Origin: Aspergillus flavus
Taxonomy: Eukaryota; Ascomycota; Eurotiomycetes; Eurotiales; Aspergillaceae
Assembly: GCF_009017415.1 (NCBI RefSeq)
Contig: NC_092408.1
Span: forward strand, 3,658,001 to 3,722,000
DNA length: 64,000 bases
Direction: 5' to 3'
Numbering within the stretch: the first letter of the stretch is position 1; each line of letters begins with the position of its first letter. A model generated the notes under the pieces. That model did no database searches. It saw nothing but the letters and a program-made list of their open reading frames with translations, and was not told the origin of the DNA. Positions 43,408 to 55,915 of this stretch are shown here, in pieces. The position numbers were made by a program, and so were the translations under genes.

Positions 43408-45122
43408 GCTTGGATGAAGTTGTGAAGTTTGTAAATGTCCGCGACTGACAAGGGGTCAAGTGAAGTAGCGTGTCAGCAGGGTTCTCTTCTTACAAAAATA
43501 TGTCAATGGTTTATGGAGGAGAAACAAGTGAAAGGATGAGATGAGTTGATTGATAAGCCTGGTCTATAGTATATTCGTCATTTCCCCACTCGGGGTTGGC
43601 CCGAGGTGCCTGCGGGGTAAACTCTCAAGGCCTCCAGCAGTGTTTGCTCTTTCAAGTCTTTTATTTTCAACTAGAATCCTTTAAAGGTCATGTGGTTCAT
43701 ACTCGTAGTAGAATGTTGTTGATCTGCATCTTTTTGGACAAGACTGGGTACTGTATGGTTTACTATCAGTAGCGGCCACTTAGGTAGCATGATAGGCAAT
43801 ATATGTACTATGCATGGATTCTAGAAGTAGAACTATGATTCCAAGCCCATTGGAGCCCAGAACCAACTCAATTGCATCTTACGTTGATCTATCCTAGATA
43901 ATACCATTGTCAACACATTTCCACTTGATCAAATCGCGGGTGTTGACAGTTGGTCCAGTTTTGTATTGAAGCATACTCAACAACTCCCCTCAAGGCAACA
44001 TGCAGCCAAAGCCTCTCTTGATAGTATCCTTTACCATCACAACGCTCTCTGCAAGCCAGTGATCATCGGTCTGAACTTAGGGTTTCTGTGTCACGAGACG
44101 GCGGCAATCAGACACAAATTCAAGTCTGTGGAACATACAAGTTTTATCGCACTCAGGAACGCATGACTCTGGAGTCAAAAGAACACCCCACGACTTGCTA
44201 CAGGATATTTTCTACGAGCCTCCCCGGTTCTCGGTATTCGGCTCATATTCGGCTCATCGGGTTCTAAATCCAATTAATACGAACTTCAAGGAATAGGTGA
44301 GCTTTGCTTCACGTCATCGCTGCGGGCCAGCCGTTACTTCCGTCATTGCGCTTCAACTGAATTAAACCAGGCTATCAACTTCCAATCCTCGTCAGTCCCA
44401 CTTTTCGACGCTGTATGCACTTCAACTCAGGCTACACATCTATATATTCCCTTTGATTTTTTGAGCACGGCTGCGACCGTTACATGCTTCGTCGAGCTAG
44501 CTCAATAGCTCCAACGATGTCTGGTACACGGGATTGTCAGATCTCACAAAATAGCAACAGCAGGACAATTCCAATCAACGCTGATTTACCTACTTGTATA
44601 TGCAATATTATCCCTGCCAACGCTTTATATGAGAAGGTCCACTTTTGCAAGTCCACATTCAGACGTTATGCTACCGTGATTGGTTTTAAATTGACCGCTA
44701 TTGCTGTTTCAACGGCCTATCGAAGTCAACTGGAAGGATTTAAAATACCGAAGAGCAGACTTCTCCACAAGGATTGAAGCGTTGATCAATCGCAACGTAT
44801 TTCTACCCGTTCTAGGGATCCGTTCGTTTTCAATTGAATGATTGTGACATGCGCATGCCGCACGTATTACGCATGCAATATCTACAAGGCATGGATGCCG
44901 GTATCATCACAGTCAAATCCAGAATTCTAGACAGGCAACAGAGATTGTAGACGAAATGATAGAAGAATTGCGTCAGGCATTGTTCAGTGACTGATGGAGT
45001 GAACACAGAATCTTTATAAATCACCGGTGCCCATAATCAACGTTCGTAACTTCAACCAGCTGTTTTCCCAGTTGGTGTATACATCTCCTCGTGAGCTTGA
45101 GGCTATCTGAACGCGTTAGTGG
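43408..45122. other. gene-free 1.7 kb
   Basis: Promoter side of the SDR and of the Rds1-like gene. ORFs of 66 and 97 codons (43966-44166, 44484-44777) show nothing recognisable. An 11-bp tandem repeat (44236-44257) lies here. Confidence 0.45.
44236..44257. repeat. 11-bp perfect tandem duplication
   Basis: ATTCGGCTCAT occurs twice head-to-tail (44236-44246 and 44247-44257). It is a short slippage duplication with no known role. Confidence 0.7.
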
Positions 45123-46559
45123 TTGGAAATGCCTTGGAATCGTTTCATTGCGCTCAGTTGCCTGAGCTGGATGCCAGCGATACTGGCAGTTCCCCAGGCA
45201 AAAGTTCGATCTACAACTATTCCACCTGTGGTCAGTCACCCAACTTCGCTGACCCACACTCCATTCAGTGGCACCCCAACCACCACCGGGGCTTTGCATG
45301 CTTCTTCAATTGGCACTGGCATTCGCAGCCTGGGAATCCCACCCACAGCGACAACTTACCCTAGCGATGGGCAACTCCACGACCCTCAGCCAGGTCCATA
45401 TATCCCAGCTGGGGGTATTGGAACTGGCGGAGAGACACCGGTTTATAACCCGAAGAGCGACTTTGACTATGAGTCGTTGGTATGTTTATAGAGGACTTAT
45501 AGGTTGAGGGGCTCATATTAACTATCATACTAGGCCCTTGCTCTTTATCAAGAATATACCGAACTTGATCTGTTCCACGATGGCTTGGCCCGCTTCTCGG
45601 TAGAGAAATTCACAGCTGCTGGGCTCACGGCTGAGGATCGTTTTCTGATCGAGTTCATGGCGGATCAGGAGGTTGGACATGCAACGATGGTTACCAACAT
45701 ACTGGGCGCCGAAGCCCCTAGGATGTGCACCTATAACTACCCGTATACCACGGTACACGAGTTTGTGGACTTCTGTCAGAAGCTCACTCGCTTTGGGGAG
45801 TCTGGTGTTTATGGCTTCTTGCCCCATCTCAATTCGCGCGAAGCAGCAATACTTCTTCTCCAGTCGATTACCACAGAAGCTAGGCAGCAAATGATTTTCC
45901 GTCAATTCGAAGGACTTTTCCCGATGCCGGTCTGGTTTGAAGTTGGTGTGCCCCAGTCTTGGGCGTGGACATTACTGGCACCTTACATCAGCTCGTGTCC
46001 CGAGAATCAGACCAGGTTGGCCTGGCAGAACTTCCCTGCCTTATACATCGAAAACCAGCCGAACCCGGTGAGAATCAATGGATCATCTGCCTTCAATGAG
46101 ACCGTAGGAGGAGGTGTGAATTCATTGAACAGTACCGCTGTCCCCAGCGACGCCTCGTGTGTCAACTCCACTACCGTGGGCTTTAGCTGCTATCCTGCGA
46201 TTACGCACAACCGCACGCTACCCCTGTCATGGCCAGGCCGAGAGGTCTTTCTGCACTGGGATGAACCAGGTCGACCAGTCGGACCTAACAACAGCTACAT
46301 CACCTCGACTAGTGCTGGAGATCCAAAATACGTAGTGTGGGTAACGCAGTTGAATGTGACATATTCGCCCCTAGAAATAACGGGCGACAACTGCGGATTG
46401 ACAATTCAACCTGATGTACAAACTTATGCCGGAGATCCTGCAGTTAATGGCACCATGTTTATCGCGATCACAGACTCAGACCCCTATCTGAGCCCGTTCA
46501 ACCTCTCAATGATTAACCCCCACGTGGTTGCTGGCCCGGCCCTCTATCAATCCGGTTGA
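45123..46559 (+). CDS. Rds1-like secreted ferritin-fold protein
   Basis: Two exons, 45123-45479 and 45534-46559, give 460 aa; a second ATG at 45129 is also possible. A signal peptide ends about at ILAVPQA. A Pro/Thr/Gly-rich segment follows (to about residue 115), then a ferritin-like four-helix domain (SLALALYQEYTELDLFHDGL, ARFSVEKFTAAGLTAEDRFL, FMADQEVGHATMVTNILGAE, EAAILLLQSITTEARQQMIF). The C-terminal half contains many N-glycosylation sequons (NGSS, NETV, NSTA, NSTT, NRT, NNSY, NVTY) and ends LYQSG. The layout matches fission yeast Rds1, a stress- and nutrient-responsive protein, and the Ferritin_2 domain family in fungi. The EVGH motif may bind metal, but the full carboxylate set is not evident to me. 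Confidence 0.87.
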
Positions 46560-47008
46560 ATATATCAACTTGAGCAGTGTATAAGCAGATAAGCTGAAGA
46601 ATATCAATGATCCGTTGGACATTCCATTTCCAAGATGGTGTCTTCCATTTTGAAGCAAGGGAGGAAGCTTGGTGACGGGCGCGTTCCTTTTCATTGACGC
46701 GCACTCACTGAGACAATTCGTATGGAAATATGCGGGAAGGCCTGATTGATGCTCCTACGTTGCAAAAATTATCCTTTTTATATAGCCATGGTCAGGTAAA
46801 ATTCTCAATTTAAGGAGTGTGTATAGAGATGCATGATATGACATGTCCATAAATAGTAACGTTTAACTCCGCTAATGTCCGGCGGCGATCATAATATTTA
46901 TCCCGACTTGACAGGTGAGCTTTTTCCATCGACAACCGTTCAGACACCTATAGCCCAACAAACCTCGAATTACTCATACACTTAATTTCTCTACACTACC
47001 CCGCCAGT
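46560..47008. other. intergenic, Rds1-like 3' flank and next promoter
   Basis: 449 bp; no gene. A TATATAG at about 46780 and the C/T-rich leader before 47009 are the only features. Confidence 0.45.
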
Positions 47009-47902
47009 ATGGAAGCACCTAGGAATCGAAAGCAACGGCGAGCAGCTGCCGCCGCCTCCAAGAGCGACACCGACTCAACCTTCGATCCGTCCTCCATCCC
47101 GATGGCCCATCCACCCCGAAACACGACGAAGAACCCGAAAGAAAAGACCCTAGTCGAATTGATAGCTGAGCGGGAGAAGGAACTTCTAGGTCTGGGTCAG
47201 GACAGGAGTTCGACCGGAACGGGCGGTTCGACCCCTGGGATGGAGACCCGATTCGTGAGCATCGACCCGACGTCCGGCGAGATTTCCAACTTGGACGCAT
47301 CCAAACTCCCAAACGAACAACAAGGGACGAAAGGATCCATCATGAGGTCAGCGTCGGACGAGAATTCAGGATCGGAGGAAGACGAGGGCGCGCCAATCCC
47401 ACCGTTCATCGACACGGTGCTGCTTTCCGTGCCCCTGACGACGTTACACATGACGTTGGCCTATCTCGCGGCTCATCAGTACGCAGAATACATCGTGTTG
47501 GACAAACTTATCCGCGAATCTGTATTCGTTGCCTTTCCGATCCTGACATTTGCTATTCACCTGGCACATGGGCATATTGTGTCCCTAGGGAATGCTCAGA
47601 GTTCAGAACACGTCTCGCTCATCCCGTTCAGCCGGGATAAACTATCGATCGCGTTTCTTCGAAAGCTGCTTTTCCCGCCGTCATTGCGGACTATGGTCTT
47701 CCTTCCGCTTGCTATCTACCTTGGGGCCAAGCTGATGGCTATGACCAACGAAGAGCCATACTACGCTGTTATGAAGCGAGCGCCTTCTATTGGAACACTG
47801 TGGGTGTGGAGCATTCTGGAGATCCCAGTAGGTGCGGCTGTATTGGGGGCATTAGGGCCAATGATCTGGGGTGTGTGGTGGAAGGGTTACGGCATTTTCT
47901 GA
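47009..47902 (+). CDS. conserved fungal membrane protein, possibly DUF7719
   Basis: Single exon, 297 aa. The basic start (MEAPRNRKQRRAAAAAS) and about 120 hydrophilic residues, including TLVELIAEREKELL and an acidic SEEDEGAPIPPF, precede four hydrophobic segments: IDTVLLSVPLTTLHMTLAYL, SVFVAFPILTFAIHLAHGHI, LRTMVFLPLAIYLGAKLMAM and SILEIPVGAAVLGALGPMIW. The protein ends WWKGYGIF. I recall fungal proteins of this layout under DUF7719, but I cannot verify it. The cytosolic basic/acidic N-terminus with a four-helix membrane domain suggests an ER or organelle membrane protein; no function is known to me. Confidence 0.75.
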   Translation: MEAPRNRKQRRAAAAASKSDTDSTFDPSSIPMAHPPRNTTKNPKEKTLVELIAEREKELLGLGQDRSSTGTGGSTPGMETRFVSIDPTSGEISNLDASKLPNEQQGTKGSIMRSASDENSGSEEDEGAPIPPFIDTVLLSVPLTTLHMTLAYLAAHQYAEYIVLDKLIRESVFVAFPILTFAIHLAHGHIVSLGNAQSSEHVSLIPFSRDKLSIAFLRKLLFPPSLRTMVFLPLAIYLGAKLMAMTNEEPYYAVMKRAPSIGTLWVWSILEIPVGAAVLGALGPMIWGVWWKGYGIF

Positions 47903-49962
47903 GCGGGGACACACAGCAGCAATTACCGGAGGGTCCGAATATCTGACCAGGGATGTCCTGCCCGACCCATGCTTACGCTACTTCAGTTGGATTTCACATT
48001 ATTCTATCTCCAACTGCCTCTGTAGGTCAGCCGGCACACGTGCCCGCAGCCGTATAACGGAAGTGTTCGGGATAAGCGAGACTTGTTTGGGCTCAAGCCG
48101 AATAGCAACGTCACCATGCAGGATAGATGGTCTAGAGTACTAGATTCGAGGACGCAACAACGTTGTATGCATGAAATGTCGAGGGGGTTCGGACGGGTTC
48201 GGCCTGGGACTGCAGTGGCACTGCATACATCACAACGGACATCTGGCAGACAACAGTGGGCCAGCTCTGCATACACAATAGTAGTGGGTATCTTGGGCAG
48301 GGAATAGTGTGGCCCAGGCCTCTAGGCAGAGCAATCATTTTACATACTACAAGCAGGAATTTTTCTTGCGAAAATCCCAGCACAGCATGTGAATATCACT
48401 TATTGGCTGCGACTTTCCGGTGACACCATAACAGCAGGCTATCAGGATTCTCAATTCCCGGTTTTTTGCCGAAACGGCTGAATTACATCCAATATAATCC
48501 ATCTGGGAAATTTACGGGCGAGTAAATAGCATCCTGGCGGGAAGAGAGGCTGCCTCGGGGTCGACGTGGCGACAGACTAGTCGGGGACTAGGTTGATCGT
48601 TCCTGGTCGACTGAGCCTTGCCTCGCTTGCGGCCCCAAGATTGGATGGAATACGCCGGGGTACAACCGGGATTGAAACCCGACAGCTGTATCCCTGTGCA
48701 CAAGCGACGGTGCCTTGAATCCAAGCGAACGTGGTGGTGTCTGCAGCTAAAGGAAACTATGTCACATGACGATATGCAACCCCAGTTACTCGACGTCCGT
48801 TCTCGAATAGAGCGATATGGCCCTTCCACTCGCTGGTATCATTGGCGACAGCCAGTGACTAGTTGCTATCGTCACGACCGTCACCAATCCTTGGGGTTTC
48901 GCTCTCTTTCAGTGATCGGCAAGGAGGGGAAATGGAGGCACGAAAGCGGCGCAGCTTCACCATCACCTAGCGCGCCAGGCGCATAGTCACCGGGCTTTGG
49001 AGGCAGAACGAGTATCTCCACCCTCCATTACCTCTTCGAGAGACCCGTCGATAGTCCGAATTGGAATCTCAGAGAAGCGGGGCTAGAGTGGAGGAGGGGT
49101 TCGAAGCCCTTCGAGGGCTGATCATAGATGGACCGAGGAGAAAAGCTCACACCACGATCTGAGCGCGCGGATCAACCGGGCAGAAGCACGGATTGAAGGA
49201 GCAGCCGTCCGATCCGGCAAAGCAAATCCAATAGTCAAAAGGAGGATCGATGACAGCTGATGGCGTGTAACCTTCCGAAAGCAGGAAAGTAGATAGACAA
49301 TGAGATTGTCGATTTTGATACTAATGGGTTCATCACCCGCCAGGAAAACCTTGTTGGGACGATTTGACAGGCGGACAGTCCGATATGGTTCCATCGAACT
49401 ACTGAATACTAAATCGATCAAGTCAATCTATTTTTTCCTTTGGCGAACCGACTCGTCAAATCGATCAGCTCAGCCCAGCTGGGACCAGAAAAAGCAAAGA
49501 AAAGACAAACATGTGGCGGTGCGGGATCCGCGCCACACTCGTGTACTTACGTACATGATAATACGAAAAGGAAAAAAAAGTACTTGTAGATAGACTGGAC
49601 ACCGAACAAAAAGACTCAACTTTGAGAACCGCTATTAGACTTCCCAAGAAGATCCTCCTCTTACCACTTCCAGTAATCGAAGCCCTCGAACTAGGGAATC
49701 ATGCATGACGGGACTCTTGCCCACCGCCACTCACTGTGGACAACCCATAGGCAGGTAAGTTCGACCGATGGATACACTTCAGGTCCACAGGAGGCTATTT
49801 GTTTGGGTCGGTGGATCCCGGATCAGTGATCCTTTCCCACCACGCAGACCGTCCTTCTCCGATTTCATTTTTACTCAGTCATTACATATTTTCATTTTTA
49901 CTTTCTTAAATCTGAAACTCAGTTTCACAATCTGAAATACTGAAAGTAAATATTAAATTAAT

Positions 49963-49980
49963 CACTCACTCACTCACTCA
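49963..49980. repeat. (CACT)n microsatellite
   Basis: About four and a half CACT units in tandem within the AT-rich gene-free region. Confidence 0.7.
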
Positions 49981-50946
49981 TCCCTAATCACGAAGACAAA
50001 ACCAGACTAAAACAATTAATAATCAAAAGAAATCAAATTAATAATCAAATAAAAAAAATAATGAGAAAAGGAAAAGGTAAAAGCAAGAAAACTAAAAATC
50101 CCCTCACGGGAAAAACCAAGAACCCAACCTAACCAAGCCGAGCGAACGGATACCTAGTCTAGATGCAAAAGAAAGTTCGCCCAGCAACCCAAACACAAGG
50201 TTCATGGCAGCGCTTGGACCCGACGTCATCTGTTTAGTCTAAGAACTTGCCCTTACTCCATAGTTTCTCGAGTAGTCGTAAGTGGTAGTTAGTATGGCAT
50301 GCCACGGACACAAGCGGGAATTGTTTTTAGAAAGAGATCTGAATCATATGATTTCTTAGGGTTGGTGCTTGTTTTTGAGGGGAATTAATTGTAGACTGTA
50401 CACCGTAGTATTGCGAGTATGGGTGTTTTTCCTCGTCTTGGTTTTTTTTATTGTATGGATGATCTCAATGATCTATTGTATCTACGGATTCGGTTAGTCT
50501 TGATTGATATATTCTTAGGCATGAGTAGTCAGCATAAAGGTACACCTTACCCGAGTGAGTGAAGTCGTGTGAGTGACCAGCCACTCCCAACAAAGAACTG
50601 CTTATCATTGAATATAAATATATGTATATATTCATACTCATTTATATATGTATATATATATAATGGTCTATATTATATTCCAGGATCGGTGATATAGACA
50701 GTATGATCGTAGTATTCTTCATCTACCCAGACAGACATACAGACAGACTCTCATCTCTACCTCTTCCTTACCAAAAGACAGGATCCCTCAACAAGGAACA
50801 CCCCGGTTCCCCAACAATCCCCTACTGCACACCCGGTAGACTCTTCTCGACATCGGCTGCATGTATGTATGTAGGTCTGTTCTTATGTAAGTACATACGA
50901 CGCACATCCAGCATGTACATACTTTTTCTATTGAAGACTAAAAAAT

Positions 50947-50974
50947 AATTAATTAATTAATTAATTAATTAATT
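50947..50974. repeat. (AATT)7 microsatellite
   Basis: Seven perfect AATT units. The unit is self-complementary, so the tract can form a cruciform or hairpin. Confidence 0.8.
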
Positions 50975-51794
50975 TTAAAATGAATAATGTGAAATGCATA
51001 AATACCTGAACCATGTACAAACAAGTCTAGGCTCGATCCGGGTAGACCGGGGAAATCCCGCCAGTCAAAGTCAACTTTAGTTCTTGTTGATCAAGTTTGG
51101 TTAAGCCTTTAGGTTGTTCTTTGAGTTTCGCTTTCCACTTACCTTATCTTGAAGGTTGGAGTTTTTTAAGTTCTTTTGTTCAGTTTTTTTTTCCCGCTCT
51201 CTCATTGTTTTCTTCAAAGACAAAGAAATAAATGGTGAAAATAAAATAAATAAGGTAAGATATAAAGAAGACGTTGAAAACTTAGTTGTGAAGAAAGGGT
51301 GCTTTGTTTCATGGCTTACTTGCTGGTGCATCGCTGCCGACATGGTTAACCTGGTTGGCCTCGAGATAATTCAAGAAGGGAAAAAAATAAAAAAAAAAAA
51401 AAAAGGGTAAAAAAAAAAATAGGAATAACTAGCGGTCGACAGGCATCTGAGAGACCCCAAAAAGAGCATTCAACCCAACAAGAAATTACTGTGTCTCGCT
51501 TGTTTGGGTATGCGGTTCCTTGCCATGAAGGGAATTGATCGTACGGAACTACTTGACGCTAATGAACATGATGGAGAACTAAAGCCGCAAGCGGTGTCTG
51601 TGTAACTGTGATGATAATGGAAAATGTATTTAACAACAAAAATAATGGGCATGTTCATAAGCTGCATCAAAATCACCCAATCCACCATGAACGCCCCCTC
51701 AAACCCCGCAAGCCTGCCGAACGCCACAAGAATGAATGGAGAAAAAACACAAAAAAAAAAAAAAAAACGCAATCATTCGGCCTGCCGCTTTTGG

Positions 51795-53883
51795 CTAAAC
51801 AGTGATACGCCCTTGATGCAAGAGACCAACTGTCTGGAGGCCACTAGTTCCTTTGAACCGCGCTAAGAGCGACGATACTATCTCGCGGTACGTGTTCATC
51901 TGCGTCAATTTGAACCGTTGGATCTTCCCGCTCGCCGTGCGTGGAATCTCCTCCACGAAGATCACACCCCCGTCGAGTGCCTTGTAGCTAGCCAATTGTC
52001 GTCGACAGTACATGTACACTTCCTCGCTCGTCAACTGCATCCCGGCCGGCTGTCTCGTGCGGACCACGAAAGCTCGTGGCACTTCGGTGCTACCGTCTTT
52101 CGAAGTAACGCCCGTCACCGCTGCATCTTGGATGCCAGGATGCTTGAGGAGTACAGCCTCCAATTCCGCAGGAGCCACTTGCCACCTGCGAATTTCTCAG
52201 CCTCTGCCACTAGTGTCTGTGGGGGAAGATGCCCAAAAACAGGAAAACAAGATCATAAAGAAAGTAAAATAACATACCCTCGAACTTTGATTAACTCCTT
52301 CGTTCGGCCGACAATGTAATACAGCCCGTTGTTCACATACGCCACATCACCGGTACGGAACCACCCCTGCGCGTCCTTGGCGTCGTCTCGTCCTTTGTAG
52401 CCAGTAAGCAGGCCGTTACCTCGCACAAACAGCTCCCCTGGCTTATTATCGTCAAGAACAAGGTTGCCGTCTTGTCCAACCAGCCGTATCTCGTATCCAG
52501 GAACGAGCCGCCCGATACTTCCGCTATTGCCAGGCTGCCCGTAACGGTTTTGGAAAACGACCCCCACTTCGGTCATGCCCCAAAGCTGAGATGCATTGGC
52601 ATCGACATGGAGCAGTTCTTGGAACTGCTGCATGGAGGCCCCGTCAATCGGAGCCCCCGCTACGCCAACGTACCGCAGTGACTGGAGATAGTCTGCGACC
52701 GGGAATGCACAGCGATTGAAGGCATGAATCATCGCAGGTACCATATACGCCTCTGTGATCTGATACTGATATACAGCCGCGACATACTGGGCAATATCAA
52801 AGCGAGGCAGGATATACAGTGGCTGTCCATATCGAATAGGAAAGATGTGGGTCCAGAGGGCACCAAAAAGGTGGAACATAGGCAGTGACATCAGCCGGGA
52901 CGCCTCATATGGTACATCGTAGTAAATGCTAAGATGATGTGATACTATAGCGTGGTGAGACAGTATGGCGGCCTTGGGCAATCCTCCCGTGCCACTGGTG
53001 GAAAACATCGCTGCCGGCGTGGACTTTGCGATAGCTTCATCCTGGAAAAAGAGCCAACCGGTCTCGCCGTAGCCGAGGAGATGTGCGAAGTTCAGGTAGT
53101 AGTTGTCTCCACCGTGTGGCAGATACGGGGAAATGGCTGCAGCGTAGGCCAGAGGACCCGACAGCAACAATTGGGCTACATGGCTGGTAGCAGCCTCATC
53201 CACCAAGCACACTTGACTAGGAAGCATGCCTCGATCGGCCGAGACACTGAGGACTGTGGGCAGGGCATCGCGCGTCGTAATGATCAACTTGGGATTACCC
53301 AGTTCAAGGATGTGGTCTAATTCTTGGGGCTGACTGCGGGCATTCGAGCCCATGAACACACCGCCAGCACCGATAATACTGTAAAAAAGGGCGGGGTATA
53401 GGATCTACGGCATGAAGTGAGTCAGTATTCGTTGAGGGGCAGTGGATAAAATTAAAATAGAGGGGAAAGAAAAAAAAAAAGGTAAAAAAGGAAATACAGA
53501 AAAAAAAAAATAAAAAAATAAAAAGAAGAAAAAATAAAAAAAAAAGGAAAAAGAGGTTCCAGGGAATCGGATGTAGTGGGGATAAAGACTCGGTGTAGAA
53601 GATGTTGTTTACGAAATGTCGGATGACTTACACTATTTCCCATGTGGACCAAAACGCAATCACCTTTTTGCACCTGATGAGCTTTTAGCCCAGCAATAAG
53701 AGTTCGCACCAATAATCGGAATTGGAGAGCATTGAGGGAGCATGAAGGATGTTCAGCATCAATGAATAACGGCCGGTGTTCATTGTATGGGCGAGGGCCA
53801 CCGAAAGCAAAGGTCAATAAGTCGGTGTAAGAGCGGTTGTCCCCAAACTGGGGCGGCGCCAATGAAGACTCCCAGAGACCCAT
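51795..53883 (-). CDS. AMP-binding adenylating enzyme (4CL/acyl-CoA synthetase-like)
   Basis: Three exons on the minus strand, 53883-53632, 53404-52278 and 52185-51795, close to 589 aa. ANL-superfamily motifs are in order: the phosphate loop MFSTSGTGGLPKA (about residues 217-229), the linker helix SLRYVGVAGAPIDG, QLWGMTEVGVVF (A5), GELFVRGNGLLTGY, GWFRTGDVAYV (A7), IVGRTKELIKVRGWQVAPAE (A8, assembled across intron 2) and PRTASGKIQR with the catalytic lysine K547. Intron 1 is unusually long (227 bp) with A/T-homopolymeric stretches. There is no obvious carrier domain and no PTS1 tail (ends ITV). The enzyme adenylates a carboxylic acid, probably an aromatic or medium-chain fatty acid, and likely transfers it to CoA. 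It is divergent from the TmpA-like gene 2.0 kb away. Confidence 0.87.
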
Positions 53884-55915
53884 GGTTTAGTAATCGAGGA
53901 GAGAAGGGGGGAGTTTAGAGTAATAGTAATAAGGGCTCGTCGGAGAGTGAGGATCGACGAAAGTAGGAAGTCCAAAAGACAGAGGGCATCCTGGGTAATA
54001 AATATGTGGATGGTCATATCGCGCTTGAACAGATGTTTTTGTCATGCTGGAGACTTCACCAAATGAAAAAAGGGAAACAAAGGAGGGAAAAAAAAATCCC
54101 CCAAATCCTTCTGGTGCATGGACGAGGAATTCCAATTTCCGGGGATGGGGCTGAGAGTGACCGTGATTTGGAATTTCATTTAGGGCGTGGCGCAAAACCC
54201 GACACATCGTCACTTTACTAACCTAAAGGTTCCGCTGAGATCGAGGCGCTGATCTTCTTTCCGCTCCACTGGCACTATGCGCCTCTTCTGTCGAATGAAC
54301 GTTCGTAACGCCATGATTTAGATCTCGGCCGGTGGGTCCTCTTCATCGCAGACTTGAAAAAAGCAATGAACAGGCGAACAGCATCCGCCATGCAGACGAA
54401 CTAGGTTCTATGATCACCTATCTCCATAACTTAATCACCATATTGGGCGGCTTCAGCCCGACGCGATCTTGCAAGTCCCTCGTTGTCCTCCCCCATTGGT
54501 CTATCATCCTGTCATCGCCTAAGTCTTCACGGCACGTCCCATGCAGCTGAGCCACAGTGCGAACACCCCCGTCTAGCCAAGTACATTTTCGTCTTAAGTC
54601 GATGCAGCCAGAGCCTGCTTTGGAACCGAGGAATGCCCCTCATGCTCAGATGCCAATGCGCGATCCGTGTTGCATGCCCCCACCCGCTGAAGACCCATGC
54701 CAGGCTGACGTCCATGACCCGAAATCGGGAAATCCATGCATGAATGGTATTCTCAATGGATCCTCTGCCGTAGATTGGCGGTAAACTACTGCTGAACCCC
54801 GCCCATCCAGCAAGACAGGGAAGTGGATCGTGCTGTCTCGTACCCTGGTAATTCCTGGTACGACACCGTTACATTATCTTGGACTACACTAGTTCGAGAC
54901 CGACGGGTCTCACCGTAGGATCTAACGCATTGTTCAATCGAAAAGGAAGGAATCCGTGCGTCTTGCATGTGCTTGGGTCAACCACTGGACCTGTCAAGCG
55001 ATCCTCCTCTAGATCCCGCCTTCCCACTTTCTTGGATCCCGATTGTCCGACTCGTACTATCAAGCTAGTGCCTCGTGCTTCTGCCTTAGGTCAGTGGAGT
55101 ATCTGAACTCATGTGGCAAGTGCATTTGTTCATGCCTAGTATGCCGATCAATTGAAGGAACCCTGATCCGATGGAGTCAAACCAGTTCCCTGGACGGGTT
55201 GCATCGGGGATTCCACTTATCTAGACCCGTCGGCTGAACCAATACTAGACTATTCGTCTACTGCATCCCTAGGTCCGGAACCATAGTCGATGGGGACGGA
55301 CGGGCTGTGCGAGATGCCCTTGGGATATCTTCATTGGCCCTTGGATAGTTCAAAGCTTGAGGGGTTAGCTGAAAGTAAAGAGTCATGATGTCGTCTATGG
55401 TTGCTCATTGGTAGTAGACCATTTAGATTATCGAGTCATAGTGGGACAATGATCACAACCATCGCGTCATTCATACCCACCGCACACATGAAGCGAGGTG
55501 AAAGCGAAGTGTGAATGTAAAGGTAATCAAGTGGGGGTGGGAAAAAAGTCATAGTTGTAGGAAGAAAGTGAAGGAAGAGACTATCAAGCGATGGTCCCTT
55601 TGTCTAATGTACGATCACGCTTTAGGAAAGAGAGAGAAGATGCCTGAGGGGAAGCGACATCATGTGCCAACTCAAAAGGCTGCATGTGCCCTGCATCATT
55701 GATTGATTGAGCTTCACAAGAATCGGATTCATACCGAAGTGAATGCATTGTTGTTCCTGTTTTTGTTGGTACCTTACTTAGTACTACTACTTCCTTGTTC
55801 TTTTTCACCCTATCAGGCACCCTCCATTATCACCTCACATCCCTGTCTCATTCATTCATTCATTCATTCATCCATCCATCCATTCACCTCTTTTCTCTAC
55901 TAGAGCTTCACAACC
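53884..55915. promoter_or_regulatory. 2-kb divergent interval, adenylating enzyme and TmpA-like gene
   Basis: No gene is supported. The long spacing is compatible with developmentally regulated promoters. A CT-rich leader and a CATT/CATC repeat stand just before the TmpA-like start. A BrlA-like AAAGGGA occurs near 54067, which alone is within chance. Confidence 0.4.
55849..55885. repeat. (CATT)n(CATC)n microsatellite in 5' leader
   Basis: A run of CATT units followed by three CATC units ends about 30 bp before the ATG at 55916. Confidence 0.7.

Larger units (their letters stand above)
47903..51794. other. 3.9-kb gene-free region, AT-rich right half
   Basis: No gene is supported. 47.9-49.8 kb is of ordinary composition with only shadow-like ORFs on both strands. 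49.85-51.8 kb is AT-rich with runs of A/T and several microsatellites: CACT at 49963-49980, TATA-rich around 50615-50665, AATT at 50947-50974. A long regulatory region, non-coding RNA or decayed sequence cannot be told apart by eye. Confidence 0.4.

Noticed and set aside
39121..46559. Full secondary-metabolite cluster
   Set aside because: No polyketide synthase, peptide synthetase, terpene cyclase, pathway transporter or Zn2Cys6 regulator found among these genes.
48650..48690. T-arm-like stem (CGGG, 7-nt loop, CCCG)
   Set aside because: Loop lacks the TTCRA consensus and no other tRNA arms fit.
48618..48986. 122-codon ORF in the long gap
   Set aside because: Antisense ORF of similar length present; no family features, hydrophobic pattern or splicing support.
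49085..49125. tRNA B-box-like GTTCGAAGCC with an upstream A-box-like GGCTAGAGTGG
   Set aside because: The two boxes are almost adjacent and no cloverleaf with a proper acceptor stem can be drawn.
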